Positions 1 through 7,212 of a stretch of DNA of 64,000 nt are shown here, piece by piece (the first letter of the stretch is position 1; every line of letters starts with the position of its first letter). A model generated the notes under the pieces. That model worked only from the letters and a program-made list of their open reading frames with translations. It made no database searches and was not told where the DNA came from. Both the position numbers and the translations under genes were made by a program. Location: contig CAAEUW010000027.1 of NCBI GenBank assembly GCA_900759325.1, positions 1 through 64,000 on the forward strand, given 5' to 3'. The stretch is from an uncultured Peptostreptococcus sp. (GTDB lineage Bacteria > Bacillota > Clostridia > Peptostreptococcales > Peptostreptococcaceae).

Positions 1-25
1 TCCATAGCTATAAGTTTGCTATGGA
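1..25. repeat. Perfect 8-bp inverted repeat at window edge
   Basis: TCCATAGC (1-8) and GCTATGGA (18-25) form a perfect stem around a 9-base loop. No T-run follows, so a classical terminator is not supported on the plus strand. It could be an operator or the tail of an element that begins outside the window. Confidence 0.4.
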
Positions 26-116
26 TGCTGCCGCATAATTTAATAGATTTTATTGATTTAAATTATCACCAACGTTATTTGACATAGAGCCGAAATTTTA
101 AAGTTTCAAAAAGGAC

Positions 117-145
117 TTGAATTACAGTATAGTTTGTATTATAAT
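117..145 (+). promoter_or_regulatory. Promoter of the GntR/YtrA operon
   Basis: TTGAAT (117-122) and TATAAT (140-145) are separated by 17 bases, a good vegetative sigma-factor promoter. It would drive the regulator at 241 and probably the membrane protein at 704. The first of two palindromes starts inside it at 136. Confidence 0.7.
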
Positions 146-180
146 AAGTAATACAAATTAAGTATTATATATAATAATAC
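136..180. promoter_or_regulatory. Two palindromic operators for the GntR/YtrA repressor
   Basis: Two 19-bp elements share the pattern GTATTA-N7-TAATAC, at 136-154 and 162-180, 26 bp apart centre to centre. The first covers the -10 hexamer, so binding there would block the promoter. Autoregulation by the adjacent GntR-family protein is inferred from position and symmetry. Confidence 0.6.
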
Positions 181-240
181 AATTTAGGCTTATAAAATGA
201 TACAAGTTATAAATTGTAATTTGGGATAGGAGGAACCTAC

Positions 241-627
241 ATGATTATATCTTTAGATACATCATCCAGTATTCCAATTTATGTCCAGCTAAGAAACCAG
301 ATAGTCCTGGGCATAGGTAGGGGTGAATTAAAGCCAGGAGAGGGCCTGCCAACTGTTAGGCAGATGGCCAAGGATGCTGGCATCAATACCATGACTGTCA
401 ATAAGACCTACCAGATTTTAAAGGCGGAGGGTTTTATAGAGATAGACAGGAGGTCTGGTGCTATTGTGACCAAAAGTCAAAGGATGGACAAGGAATTTGA
501 GGAAAAATTAGAATCAGACCTGACCCTACTAACAGCAGAGGCCAGTGTCAAGGGCATGGATAAAAAAGACTTTTTAAAGATGTGCGAGAGGGTATTTGCA
601 GGTCTTGAACCATGCCAGGAGCCTTAG
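241..627 (+). CDS. GntR-family (YtrA-type) transcriptional repressor
   Basis: This 128-residue protein has an N-terminal winged helix-turn-helix of the GntR family (about residues 10-76, including LPTVRQMAKDAGINTMTVNK) and a short helical C-terminus without a large ligand domain. That is the size and layout of the YtrA subfamily. The start is an ATG after a strong AGGAGG. It sits 77 bp upstream of a DUF5808-type membrane protein and is probably cotranscribed with it. Two identical-pattern palindromes in its promoter suggest autorepression. YtrA regulators usually respond to envelope or antibiotic stress, but the ligand here cannot be read from sequence. Confidence 0.85.
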   Translation: MIISLDTSSSIPIYVQLRNQIVLGIGRGELKPGEGLPTVRQMAKDAGINTMTVNKTYQILKAEGFIEIDRRSGAIVTKSQRMDKEFEEKLESDLTLLTAEASVKGMDKKDFLKMCERVFAGLEPCQEP

Positions 628-703
628 GATTTTAGGACCATAGTATATTTGCTAGATAAATCTTGGCCTATACCAAGAAAGAGATTTAATAGGGGGGATA
701 AAG

Positions 704-2134
704 ATGAATATATTATTATTAGTTATTATAGGAATTTCCAATCTTATCATGTGTCTGGTCTTTTGGTCAGTCATAGGCAAGATTGTAAAGTATAAAAATG
801 GCATGGTCTTGGGTATGCATATTGACCCTGACAAGCTAGAGGACCCAGACCTACTAGCTCTGGTTGATAGGTATAAGAAGAAGCTCAATTTCTTTAAGCT
901 GGCCTTGGTTTTTGGTTCGATTATTACCCTAGTAATGACTTGGGTAGATATTAGCTTCTTTATTGTAGTCTACATGACCTGGATAGTATTTATAATAGCC
1001 TACTACCAGTATATTTCCGTATTTTGTATGAGGGATATGTATAGGCTCAAGGAGGATAGGGGCTGGCTTAGTAAGGGATCTAGCCTAGTAAGGGTAGATA
1101 CCAGGGTATCTAGCATGGTTGACAAGATTAAAATCCATCCACTTGTCCACCTACCCTTTATGCTTGTCTATGCATATTTCTTGATAGACACCCTAATAGG
1201 AGGAAGGGTATTTAAGGCTGTGACCAAGGGGATGGATCCTTCCGCTTACCAGGATTCTAGGTTCATTTGTCTGACAATTTTAGCTATTGGACTAGTCATG
1301 TCCTTATCCTTCCTTCTTACCCATATAATATACGGGGATAGAAAAAACCAGGTCTACTGCGAGGACAGCGACATCAACTACATGGCCAACAGGGTAGACA
1401 AGCTATACTGGTCTAGGGCCTGCCTAATAGGGGATATAATGGTATTCTTGACAAATGCCTATATACTTTACAGGGTATCTAAAAATGCCTGGTTGTATGA
1501 GGTAGACTTTGGAATATATATAGGGAGCCTTGTTATATCAAGTATAGTCGTGGCCTTCGTATCCAGGATAGTCAACACCAAGAAGGATGACATACTTAGC
1601 CAGGCCAAAAACATAGAATATATGGATGATGACTACTACTGGAGAAAGGGCTGGTATTCCAACCCGAACGACAAAAGAATTCTTGTACCTAGTAGGATAA
1701 ACAATATGAACCAAGAATTTAATATGGCCAGGAAACCAGCCATAGCAATAAATATTTTGCTCCTACTGATAATATTTGGAACTTTTCTTATCTGCCTAGT
1801 CCCTATCGATAAGAATGTAATAGTAAGGGCCGACAATGACCAGATAAGTGTAAAGTCAGGTATGTATGAGACTGACTTTAAGAGGTCAGATATCCTAGAC
1901 CTAGACCTGGTTGACGACCTAGACCAAGACTCCTATATCAGGACTAATGGAATTAGTATGGGAGAAATTAATATAGGTAGATTTAGGGGAAAGAAGTCAG
2001 GCAGGCTAGACCTATATATCAACAGCAGCAAGAGGCCACTTGTGAGGGTTAAACTCAAAAATAAGCTAGTCTATATCAGTGGTGACAAGAATAAGAGGCC
2101 AGAGAAAATTTTCAGGCTAATAAGTGGAAAATAA
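704..2134 (+). CDS. Multi-spanning membrane protein, DUF1648/DUF5808-like
   Basis: A 476-residue integral membrane protein with about eight hydrophobic segments. A W-x-x-NP-x-D-x-R-x-x-VP-x-R motif near residues 320-335 (WYSNPNDKRILVPSR) matches the DUF5808 signature found next to DUF1648 domains in SdpI-like proteins. A soluble C-terminal tail of about 100 residues follows the last membrane segment. SD GGGGGG precedes the ATG. Its position behind a YtrA-type regulator matches a common Firmicute pair thought to respond to envelope stress. The biochemical role is unknown. A terminator follows the gene. Confidence 0.7.
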   Translation: MNILLLVIIGISNLIMCLVFWSVIGKIVKYKNGMVLGMHIDPDKLEDPDLLALVDRYKKKLNFFKLALVFGSIITLVMTWVDISFFIVVYMTWIVFIIAYYQYISVFCMRDMYRLKEDRGWLSKGSSLVRVDTRVSSMVDKIKIHPLVHLPFMLVYAYFLIDTLIGGRVFKAVTKGMDPSAYQDSRFICLTILAIGLVMSLSFLLTHIIYGDRKNQVYCEDSDINYMANRVDKLYWSRACLIGDIMVFLTNAYILYRVSKNAWLYEVDFGIYIGSLVISSIVVAFVSRIVNTKKDDILSQAKNIEYMDDDYYWRKGWYSNPNDKRILVPSRINNMNQEFNMARKPAIAINILLLLIIFGTFLICLVPIDKNVIVRADNDQISVKSGMYETDFKRSDILDLDLVDDLDQDSYIRTNGISMGEINIGRFRGKKSGRLDLYINSSKRPLVRVKLKNKLVYISGDKNKRPEKIFRLISGK

Positions 2135-2146
2135 TATTTGATTGGG

Positions 2147-2182
2147 GGGAAATGTATTTATTATAAATATATTTCCCTTTAT
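2147..2182 (+). terminator. Terminator of the YtrA operon
   Basis: A 14-base stem (2147-2160 with 2164-2177, one G-U pair) closes on a 3-base loop and is followed by a short T-rich stretch. It separates the YtrA operon from the Asp23 group. Confidence 0.65.
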
Positions 2183-2274
2183 TACTTTAAATATCTTTAT
2201 TTTGGGCTCTTTATGTGCTAAACTAGAATTGTGAACTTATATGTAAATATTGATACAATATTAGGAGAAATGAT

Positions 2275-3162
2275 ATGTCTACTTTTAGAAAAATTATAAA
2301 CTTAATATACTTCTTGATACTAGTATGCATACTAATTGTCCTATATTCCATGGCCTTTGACCTAGAGTTTATGAAGACTCTTGTAGATGCCATCAGGGAT
2401 AATGCTAGCTACACCTTGCTAGTAAACATAGGCCTAGTGTTAGTGCTAGGGGTGACATGCCTAAGGGCTATATATATACTATTCAAGAAGTCCTACGATA
2501 GCTATTTACTTATCTTTGAGGATGAAGGGGCTATCAGGATATCTGACAAGTCTATAGAGAGAACTATCAGATACGCCGCAAGCAAAATTGGAGTGATAGA
2601 CCAGTTAGATATAAAGGTAAAGGCCAGAAATAAAAATGACGCCTATCCTGATGTCAAGGTAAATATAAAGTGTGGACTTGACTATAGCAAATATATGGAG
2701 TCAGAATACTTCACAGAGGATGTGCATCTTGAGGGCCAGGAATTTACCAGTCAAGGATCAGACCAGCCAATCAATAAGGCAATAGAGGTTGATAATGACC
2801 AAATAAATCTTGATAAGGCTATAATTCAGACTGATAATGTTCAAATCCAGGTTAACAATGCTACAATCCAGGTTGATAAGGGACAAATAGATGTTGCCAA
2901 CCCTACAATTCAGACTGATAATAGTCAAGCGGATGAATATACTCAGGACAGGGCCCAGGCCATAGGTATGACTGGACTGACAAATATGATTCAGGAAGAA
3001 CTACACAAGGCGGTTGAAAACTTCATTGGCCAGAGGGTAGACCAAATAAATATTAAATTTTATGATGTAGAAAAAAAGAACAAGGCTGACAAGCCTAGGA
3101 AGGCTCCAAGAAAGTCCAAGACTGGTACTGAAATCAGGGGCAAGGCTAAAAGGGTTAAGTAA
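2275..3162 (+). CDS. amaP: AmaP-like membrane anchor with a heptapeptide-repeat insert
   Basis: Two transmembrane helices (about residues 8-28 and 46-68) are followed by a soluble region (IRISDKSIERTIRYAA...DIKVKA) typical of AmaP, the membrane anchor of Asp23 family proteins. At 295 residues it is longer than the usual 180-200. The extra length is a seven-residue repeat array (170-218), a predicted helix and a strongly basic tail (KPRKAPRKSK...). The next two genes encode DUF2273 and Asp23 proteins, the usual partners. The role in tethering Asp23 at the envelope is inferred from the family; the extension's role is unknown. Confidence 0.75.
   Translation: MSTFRKIINLIYFLILVCILIVLYSMAFDLEFMKTLVDAIRDNASYTLLVNIGLVLVLGVTCLRAIYILFKKSYDSYLLIFEDEGAIRISDKSIERTIRYAASKIGVIDQLDIKVKARNKNDAYPDVKVNIKCGLDYSKYMESEYFTEDVHLEGQEFTSQGSDQPINKAIEVDNDQINLDKAIIQTDNVQIQVNNATIQVDKGQIDVANPTIQTDNSQADEYTQDRAQAIGMTGLTNMIQEELHKAVENFIGQRVDQINIKFYDVEKKNKADKPRKAPRKSKTGTEIRGKAKRVK
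2782..2928 (+). repeat. Seven 21-bp in-frame repeats in the AmaP-like gene
   Basis: Seven consecutive 7-residue units follow the pattern I-(Q/E/N/D)-(V/T/L)-D/N-N/K-x-Q/T/I: IEVDNDQ, INLDKAI, IQTDNVQ, IQVNNAT, IQVDKGQ, IDVANPT, IQTDNSQ. The encoding DNA is an imperfect 21-bp tandem array, so copy number could vary between strains. Confidence 0.85.
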
Positions 3163-3174
3163 GGAGGTGCCGAA

Positions 3175-3663
3175 ATGATAGATGAAAATTACCATATAGA
3201 AGATATAGACGATATATTTGATAGTCAGGATAAAACTGTCAAGGAGGCAGCTACAAAGACTGGACCCGTAAAGGCCACGATAATATTTGAGGACAGCATA
3301 TCTAGCAAGTCTAAGGTGGAAGAGCCTAAAAGTGAGGATTTCCAGGCCTACGAGGAGGCCTATGACCAGGAAGGGTCAGAGGGAACTAGTGAAAAGAGAA
3401 AGCCACTTATCAACAATGTAAAGAAAAAGACTCTTACAGAAAAGCTAGAAGCAATCCTGGCAGCAGCCTACAAGGACAAGCCAAACACAGTTGTAGCTAC
3501 TATAGTTGGAATTATTATAGCAATATTATTTTTATGGATTGGCTTCCTAAAGACCCTTGTAATATGCCTAGTAGTCTTGATAGCAAATATAATCGGTCAG
3601 CTATTTGACCAGAACCCATTTGTTGTGGGTGTCTTTGAAACAATAGTTAGGAAGTTTAAGTAG
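3175..3663 (+). CDS. DUF2273 small membrane protein with an acidic N-terminal extension
   Basis: The last ~75 residues (LEAILAAAYKDKPNTVVATI onward) contain two hydrophobic helices and match DUF2273, a small integral membrane family found between amaP and asp23. Typical members have about 60-80 residues. This one carries about 85 extra N-terminal residues that are acidic and look disordered. The gene starts 12 bp after the AmaP-like stop, behind a strong AAGGAGGTG, so the two are cotranscribed. It probably takes part in the Asp23 membrane complex. The extension is unusual and has no recognisable domain. Confidence 0.75.
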   Translation: MIDENYHIEDIDDIFDSQDKTVKEAATKTGPVKATIIFEDSISSKSKVEEPKSEDFQAYEEAYDQEGSEGTSEKRKPLINNVKKKTLTEKLEAILAAAYKDKPNTVVATIVGIIIAILFLWIGFLKTLVICLVVLIANIIGQLFDQNPFVVGVFETIVRKFK

Positions 3664-3733
3664 ACCCAGAATAGGAAAAACAATGAGTCTACCAGTATAG
3701 GTGGTTTAAAAAGTAATATAGAGAGGTGTAAAG

Positions 3734-4117
3734 ATGGAATACAAGGATAATAATACAGAAAGCCAGCACAAGAGCAAGCTGGTATTTGAAGAACAAGTAA
3801 TAGCGAAAATAGTTGCCATGGCTATAAAGGGCCAGGAAGGTATCACTACTGTAAAGAGCAATGGTGCCTTCTCAGGTATAGTAGGCAGGGGCAACGAAAG
3901 CAGCGGTATAAACGTTGAAGTTGGAGAAACTGAGGTTGCAGTTGACCTAAGATTATGGCTGGAATTTGGCAAGAATGCAAGAGATATCTACCTACAGCTT
4001 AAGGACATTATTGAAGAACAGGTAATGAGTATGACAGGCCTGAAGGTTGTAGAGGTCAATGCAAAAATTGAAGACGTATTAAGCCCAGATGAATTTAGAG
4101 ATAGGCTTAATGGCTAA
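3734..4117 (+). CDS. Asp23/Gls24 family envelope stress protein
   Basis: A 127-residue Asp23/Gls24 protein. Hallmarks are the opening KLVFEEQVIAKIVAMAIKGQEGI, the central VEVGETEVAVDLRLWLEFG strand pair, and the C-terminal V-x-G-L-K-V-x-E-V-N-x-x-I-x-D pattern. It is cytosolic and recruited to the membrane by AmaP in Staphylococcus. Here it closes an amaP-DUF2273-asp23 group. SD GAGAGGTG precedes the ATG. Confidence 0.9.
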   Translation: MEYKDNNTESQHKSKLVFEEQVIAKIVAMAIKGQEGITTVKSNGAFSGIVGRGNESSGINVEVGETEVAVDLRLWLEFGKNARDIYLQLKDIIEEQVMSMTGLKVVEVNAKIEDVLSPDEFRDRLNG

Positions 4118-4127
4118 TGGAAAGAAA

Positions 4128-4158
4128 GGGCAGTTGTACTAATGTATGGCTGCTTTTT
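4128..4158 (+). terminator. Weak terminator after the asp23-like gene
   Basis: A short GGCAG/CTGCT stem is followed by TTTTT. The stem is short and has a 16-base loop, so readthrough into the glycosylase gene is possible. Confidence 0.35.
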
Positions 4159-4186
4159 AAATAAATAGATCTTAGGAGATAAATAT

Positions 4187-5062
4187 ATGAAGATAAGACA
4201 GGTAGAAAATGGGATTATACTAGAGGGCATAGAGGATTTTGAGCCAGCCCATGTATTTGACTGTGGCCAGTGCTTTAGGTGGCTAAGGCAGGAGGACGGG
4301 TCCTATACAGGGGTTGCCATGGGCAGGGTAATCAATGTCAGCAAGGAGGGGGACTCTATCCATATAGACAATACCAGCCTAGAGGACTTTGAGAATATAT
4401 GGTATGAATACTTTGACCTTGGCAGGGACTACGGCGCCCTAAAAAAGAAACTTGCCAAGATGGATGAAAACCTGAAAAAGGCAGTGGAATTTGGGCCTGG
4501 TATCAGGATCCTAAAGCAGGATGGTTGGGAGATGCTAATCTCCTTTATAATATCCTCCAATAACAGGATACCAATGATACAGAGGGCCATCAACAATATA
4601 TCAGAGAGGTATGGCCGCAAGATAGGGACCTATAGGGGCAAGGACTACTATGCCTTCCCTAGTCCAGAAGAACTTTCAAGGGCCAGTATAGAGGACCTAA
4701 GAGACTGTAAGACAGGTTTTAGGGACAAGTATATCTACTACACTACAAGGGCAGTACTGGATGAAAATATAGACCTTAAGGCCCTAGTAGATATAGACCA
4801 TGATTCCTGCCACAAGGAGCTGCTTAAGTTCAAGGGTGTTGGGGCAAAGGTGGCCGACTGTATAGCCCTTTTTGGTATGAGAAAGTACCAGTCCTTCCCG
4901 GTAGATGTCTGGGTAAAGAGGGTAATGCAGGAATTTTATGGGGCAGAGGACATGAGCCTGCCTAAGATGAGACAGTTTGGTATGGACCTATTTGGCCAGG
5001 ATGCAGGCTTTGCCCAGCAGTACCTATTTTACTATGTAAGAGAGCTTGAAATAGGTAAGTAA
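4187..5062 (+). CDS. ogg: 8-oxoguanine DNA glycosylase/AP lyase, Ogg1 type
   Basis: This 291-residue bifunctional base-excision glycosylase removes 8-oxoguanine opposite cytosine and cleaves the strand by beta-elimination. The N-terminal OGG domain (residues 1-120, FDCGQCFRW) is followed by an HhH-GPD domain. In FKGVGAKVADCIALF the catalytic lysine is K221, and PVDVWVKR carries the catalytic aspartate D240. Both align with the K249 and D268 positions of human OGG1. The length is normal for bacterial Ogg1-type enzymes. SD TAGGAG precedes the ATG. It appears to be its own unit or a readthrough from asp23. Confidence 0.9.
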   Translation: MKIRQVENGIILEGIEDFEPAHVFDCGQCFRWLRQEDGSYTGVAMGRVINVSKEGDSIHIDNTSLEDFENIWYEYFDLGRDYGALKKKLAKMDENLKKAVEFGPGIRILKQDGWEMLISFIISSNNRIPMIQRAINNISERYGRKIGTYRGKDYYAFPSPEELSRASIEDLRDCKTGFRDKYIYYTTRAVLDENIDLKALVDIDHDSCHKELLKFKGVGAKVADCIALFGMRKYQSFPVDVWVKRVMQEFYGAEDMSLPKMRQFGMDLFGQDAGFAQQYLFYYVRELEIGK

Positions 5063-5167
5063 GCTATTGACAAGAGTAAATAGGCAAGCAGGTTACTTAG
5101 ATAAGCGAGACTAGAAAAATATAGGCTGGCCTATTTCAATAGAATGTTTTATAGGTAGGAGGATGTA

Positions 5168-6649
5168 ATGGTATTAAAAGTATTAGCTTTAATAATTTTC
5201 TTGTCCTATCTAATTGGGATAATAATTTCGTTGAATATACTACTGGAAAACAGGGACCCATCAAAGACCCTACTATGGCTTTTGATGTTTATGATTTTTC
5301 CAGGTATAGGGATATTCTTTTATGTATTTTCTGGTAGGAATATCAGAAAGCAAAAGCTATTTAGGGCCAAGACCAGGTCTAGCAAGCTGAGTCACAGGCA
5401 GCTCCTATACAGCATGGAGGCCCTAAAGGAAATAGTTAAAAATCAGCAGAAGATGTTGGAGGATGGGGTCCTGATGGGAGATGAAGTCAGCCCTATCAAG
5501 GAAAGGGTAGTAAGGCTCCTATTCAATATAGGCCAGTTCCCCTATACTACCAACAATGAGCTAGAGATATACAAGGATGGACACGAGAAGTTTGCCAGTC
5601 TAATTAAAGATATGAAGGAGGCCAAAGACCACATCCACCTAGAGTACTTTATAGTCAAGGATAGTCAGATAGCCAGGGAAATCCAGGCCATCCTGATAGA
5701 CAAGGCAAGAAGTGGGGTTGAGGTCAGACTCCTTTACGATGATTTTGCCTGCTGGAGACTCAAGATAAAAAGGTCCTTCCTAAGAGAGCTAAAGGAGGCT
5801 GGTGTAAAGTGTGCAGCCTTCCTGCCAACCAAGTTTCCGATTTTTGGTGGCCAGCTAAACTACAGGAACCATAGAAAGATAGCCGTAATAGATGGCAAAA
5901 TAAGCTATACCGGAGGCCTAAATATAGGTGATGAGTATATGGGTAGGTTCAAGAAGTTTGGCTACTGGAGGGACAGCCATATCAGGATAAGGGGTATAGC
6001 TACCCATATGCTCCAGCTGATCTTTATAGTGGACTGGTACCTGACGACCAAGGAGCTCCTAAACGATGAAAAGTATATGCCTAAGATGAAGACTGTAGGA
6101 AATACGGCTATCCAGGTAGTTGGTACAGGACCCGATAGCAAGTGGGAGGACATCCACTATGCCTTTTTCTCAGCCATCAGCCAGGCCAAGAAGAGGGTAT
6201 ATATTGAAACCCCATACTTTATACCGGATGAAAGCCTCCTAAAGGCCATAAAGACAGCGGCCCTTAGTGGTGTAGACGTAAGGATAATCTTCCCCCAGAA
6301 GATAGACCACTACATAGTGAATGTGGCATCCTACTCTTACCTAGAGGAAATAATGAAGACGGGTGGCAAGGTCTACCTATACCAGAAGGGCTTTATCCAC
6401 TCCAAGGTATTCCTGGTGGATGATGAGGTGGCTTCTATAGGGTCTTCCAACATGGATTTGAGGAGTTTCATGCTCAACTTTGAGGTCAATGCCTTTATCT
6501 ATGACAGGGAATACATAAATAGGATTGCAGACCAATTTTACCAGGACCAGGAGGATTCAATCCAGCTTTTAGAGGAGTATTACAGTAAGAGAACCTTATG
6601 GGTGAGACTGGCAGAATCAATAGCTAGACTCTTCTCACCACTGCTTTAA
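5168..6649 (+). CDS. cls: Cardiolipin synthase
   Basis: A 493-residue phospholipase D superfamily enzyme that joins two phosphatidylglycerols into cardiolipin at the membrane. Two N-terminal transmembrane helices and a PLDc_N motif (ENRDPSKTLLWLLMF) come first. Two HKD motifs follow: HRKIAVIDG at H235 and HSKVFLVDD at H411, each followed by the usual G-G/G-S-x-N stretch. The length is typical of full bacterial Cls. AGGAGG lies just before the ATG. The gene is monocistronic by spacing. Confidence 0.93.
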   Translation: MVLKVLALIIFLSYLIGIIISLNILLENRDPSKTLLWLLMFMIFPGIGIFFYVFSGRNIRKQKLFRAKTRSSKLSHRQLLYSMEALKEIVKNQQKMLEDGVLMGDEVSPIKERVVRLLFNIGQFPYTTNNELEIYKDGHEKFASLIKDMKEAKDHIHLEYFIVKDSQIAREIQAILIDKARSGVEVRLLYDDFACWRLKIKRSFLRELKEAGVKCAAFLPTKFPIFGGQLNYRNHRKIAVIDGKISYTGGLNIGDEYMGRFKKFGYWRDSHIRIRGIATHMLQLIFIVDWYLTTKELLNDEKYMPKMKTVGNTAIQVVGTGPDSKWEDIHYAFFSAISQAKKRVYIETPYFIPDESLLKAIKTAALSGVDVRIIFPQKIDHYIVNVASYSYLEEIMKTGGKVYLYQKGFIHSKVFLVDDEVASIGSSNMDLRSFMLNFEVNAFIYDREYINRIADQFYQDQEDSIQLLEEYYSKRTLWVRLAESIARLFSPLL

Positions 6650-6683
6650 TTTAAGCTTTTTTTAAGAATTAAGATATATACTA

Positions 6684-6710
6684 TTAGCAGTCAAAGAAAG
6701 AGAGTGCTAA
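6684..6710. promoter_or_regulatory. CIRCE operator of groESL (HrcA binding site)
   Basis: TTAGCAGTC-N9-GAGTGCTAA matches the CIRCE consensus TTAGCACTC-N9-GAGTGCTAA with one change in the left arm. It lies just upstream of the groES SD, so HrcA repression of the groES-groEL transcript is expected. hrcA is not in the window. Confidence 0.92.
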
Positions 6711-6731
6711 ATAAATACGGAGGTGTTTAAT

Positions 6732-7013
6732 ATGAGAATAAAGCCATTAGGAGATAGGGTTGTTTTGAAGAGGGTAGAAGCTGAAGAAAAGACAGCCAGT
6801 GGAATAATTTTGACGGGAGCTGCCAAGGAAAAACCACAGTTTGCAGAGGTTATAGCTGTAGGCTCAGGTATAGTTGACGGCAAGGAAATTGAAATGGAAG
6901 TAGAAGTAGGTGACAAGGTAATCTACAACAAGTTCGCTGGAACTGAAGTAAAGATAGACAAGGATGAATTTATAGTCCTAAAGATAGAGGATATAGTAGG
7001 TATATTGGTATAG
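6732..7013 (+). CDS. groES: Co-chaperonin GroES
   Basis: A 93-residue GroES (MRIKPLGDRVVLKRVEAEEK...) with the mobile-loop segment TASGIILTG and the C-terminal strand DEFIVLKIEDIVGIL. It caps GroEL in the folding cycle. The ATG at 6732 is chosen over an in-frame GTG at 6723, because that GTG lies inside the SD sequence GGAGGTG. The CIRCE operator is immediately upstream. groEL follows after an unusually long gap of about 200 bp filled with short AT-rich repeats. Confidence 0.96.
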   Translation: MRIKPLGDRVVLKRVEAEEKTASGIILTGAAKEKPQFAEVIAVGSGIVDGKEIEMEVEVGDKVIYNKFAGTEVKIDKDEFIVLKIEDIVGILV

Positions 7014-7056
7014 TGACAAGCTTAAAATAAAGATCAGATATAAGAGCTTAAAAAAA

Positions 7057-7168
7057 AGTATATAATAAAAAGCATATAATAAAAATATATAATAGACATA
7101 TAATAAATATGCAATAAATATGCAAAAAATATGCGGTAAGTATACGATAAATATACGATAAATATACA
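7057..7168. repeat. AT-rich short tandem repeats between groES and groEL
   Basis: Six 11-bp units of the form ATAAATATRCR run head to tail at 7103-7168, preceded by related TATAATAAA-type units. The 11-bp period is close to one DNA helical turn. No ORF or hairpin is apparent. It lies inside the expected groESL transcript. Confidence 0.75.
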
Positions 7169-7212
7169 GGATATATCCTAAAGATAGATACTTATTTGGA
7201 AGGAGTTTTAAA

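Noticed and set aside
1..25. Relation of the edge palindrome to the IS30-type ends (both contain TCCATAGC)
   Set aside because: The shared run is only eight bases, the palindrome is symmetric and no transposase trace lies next to it.
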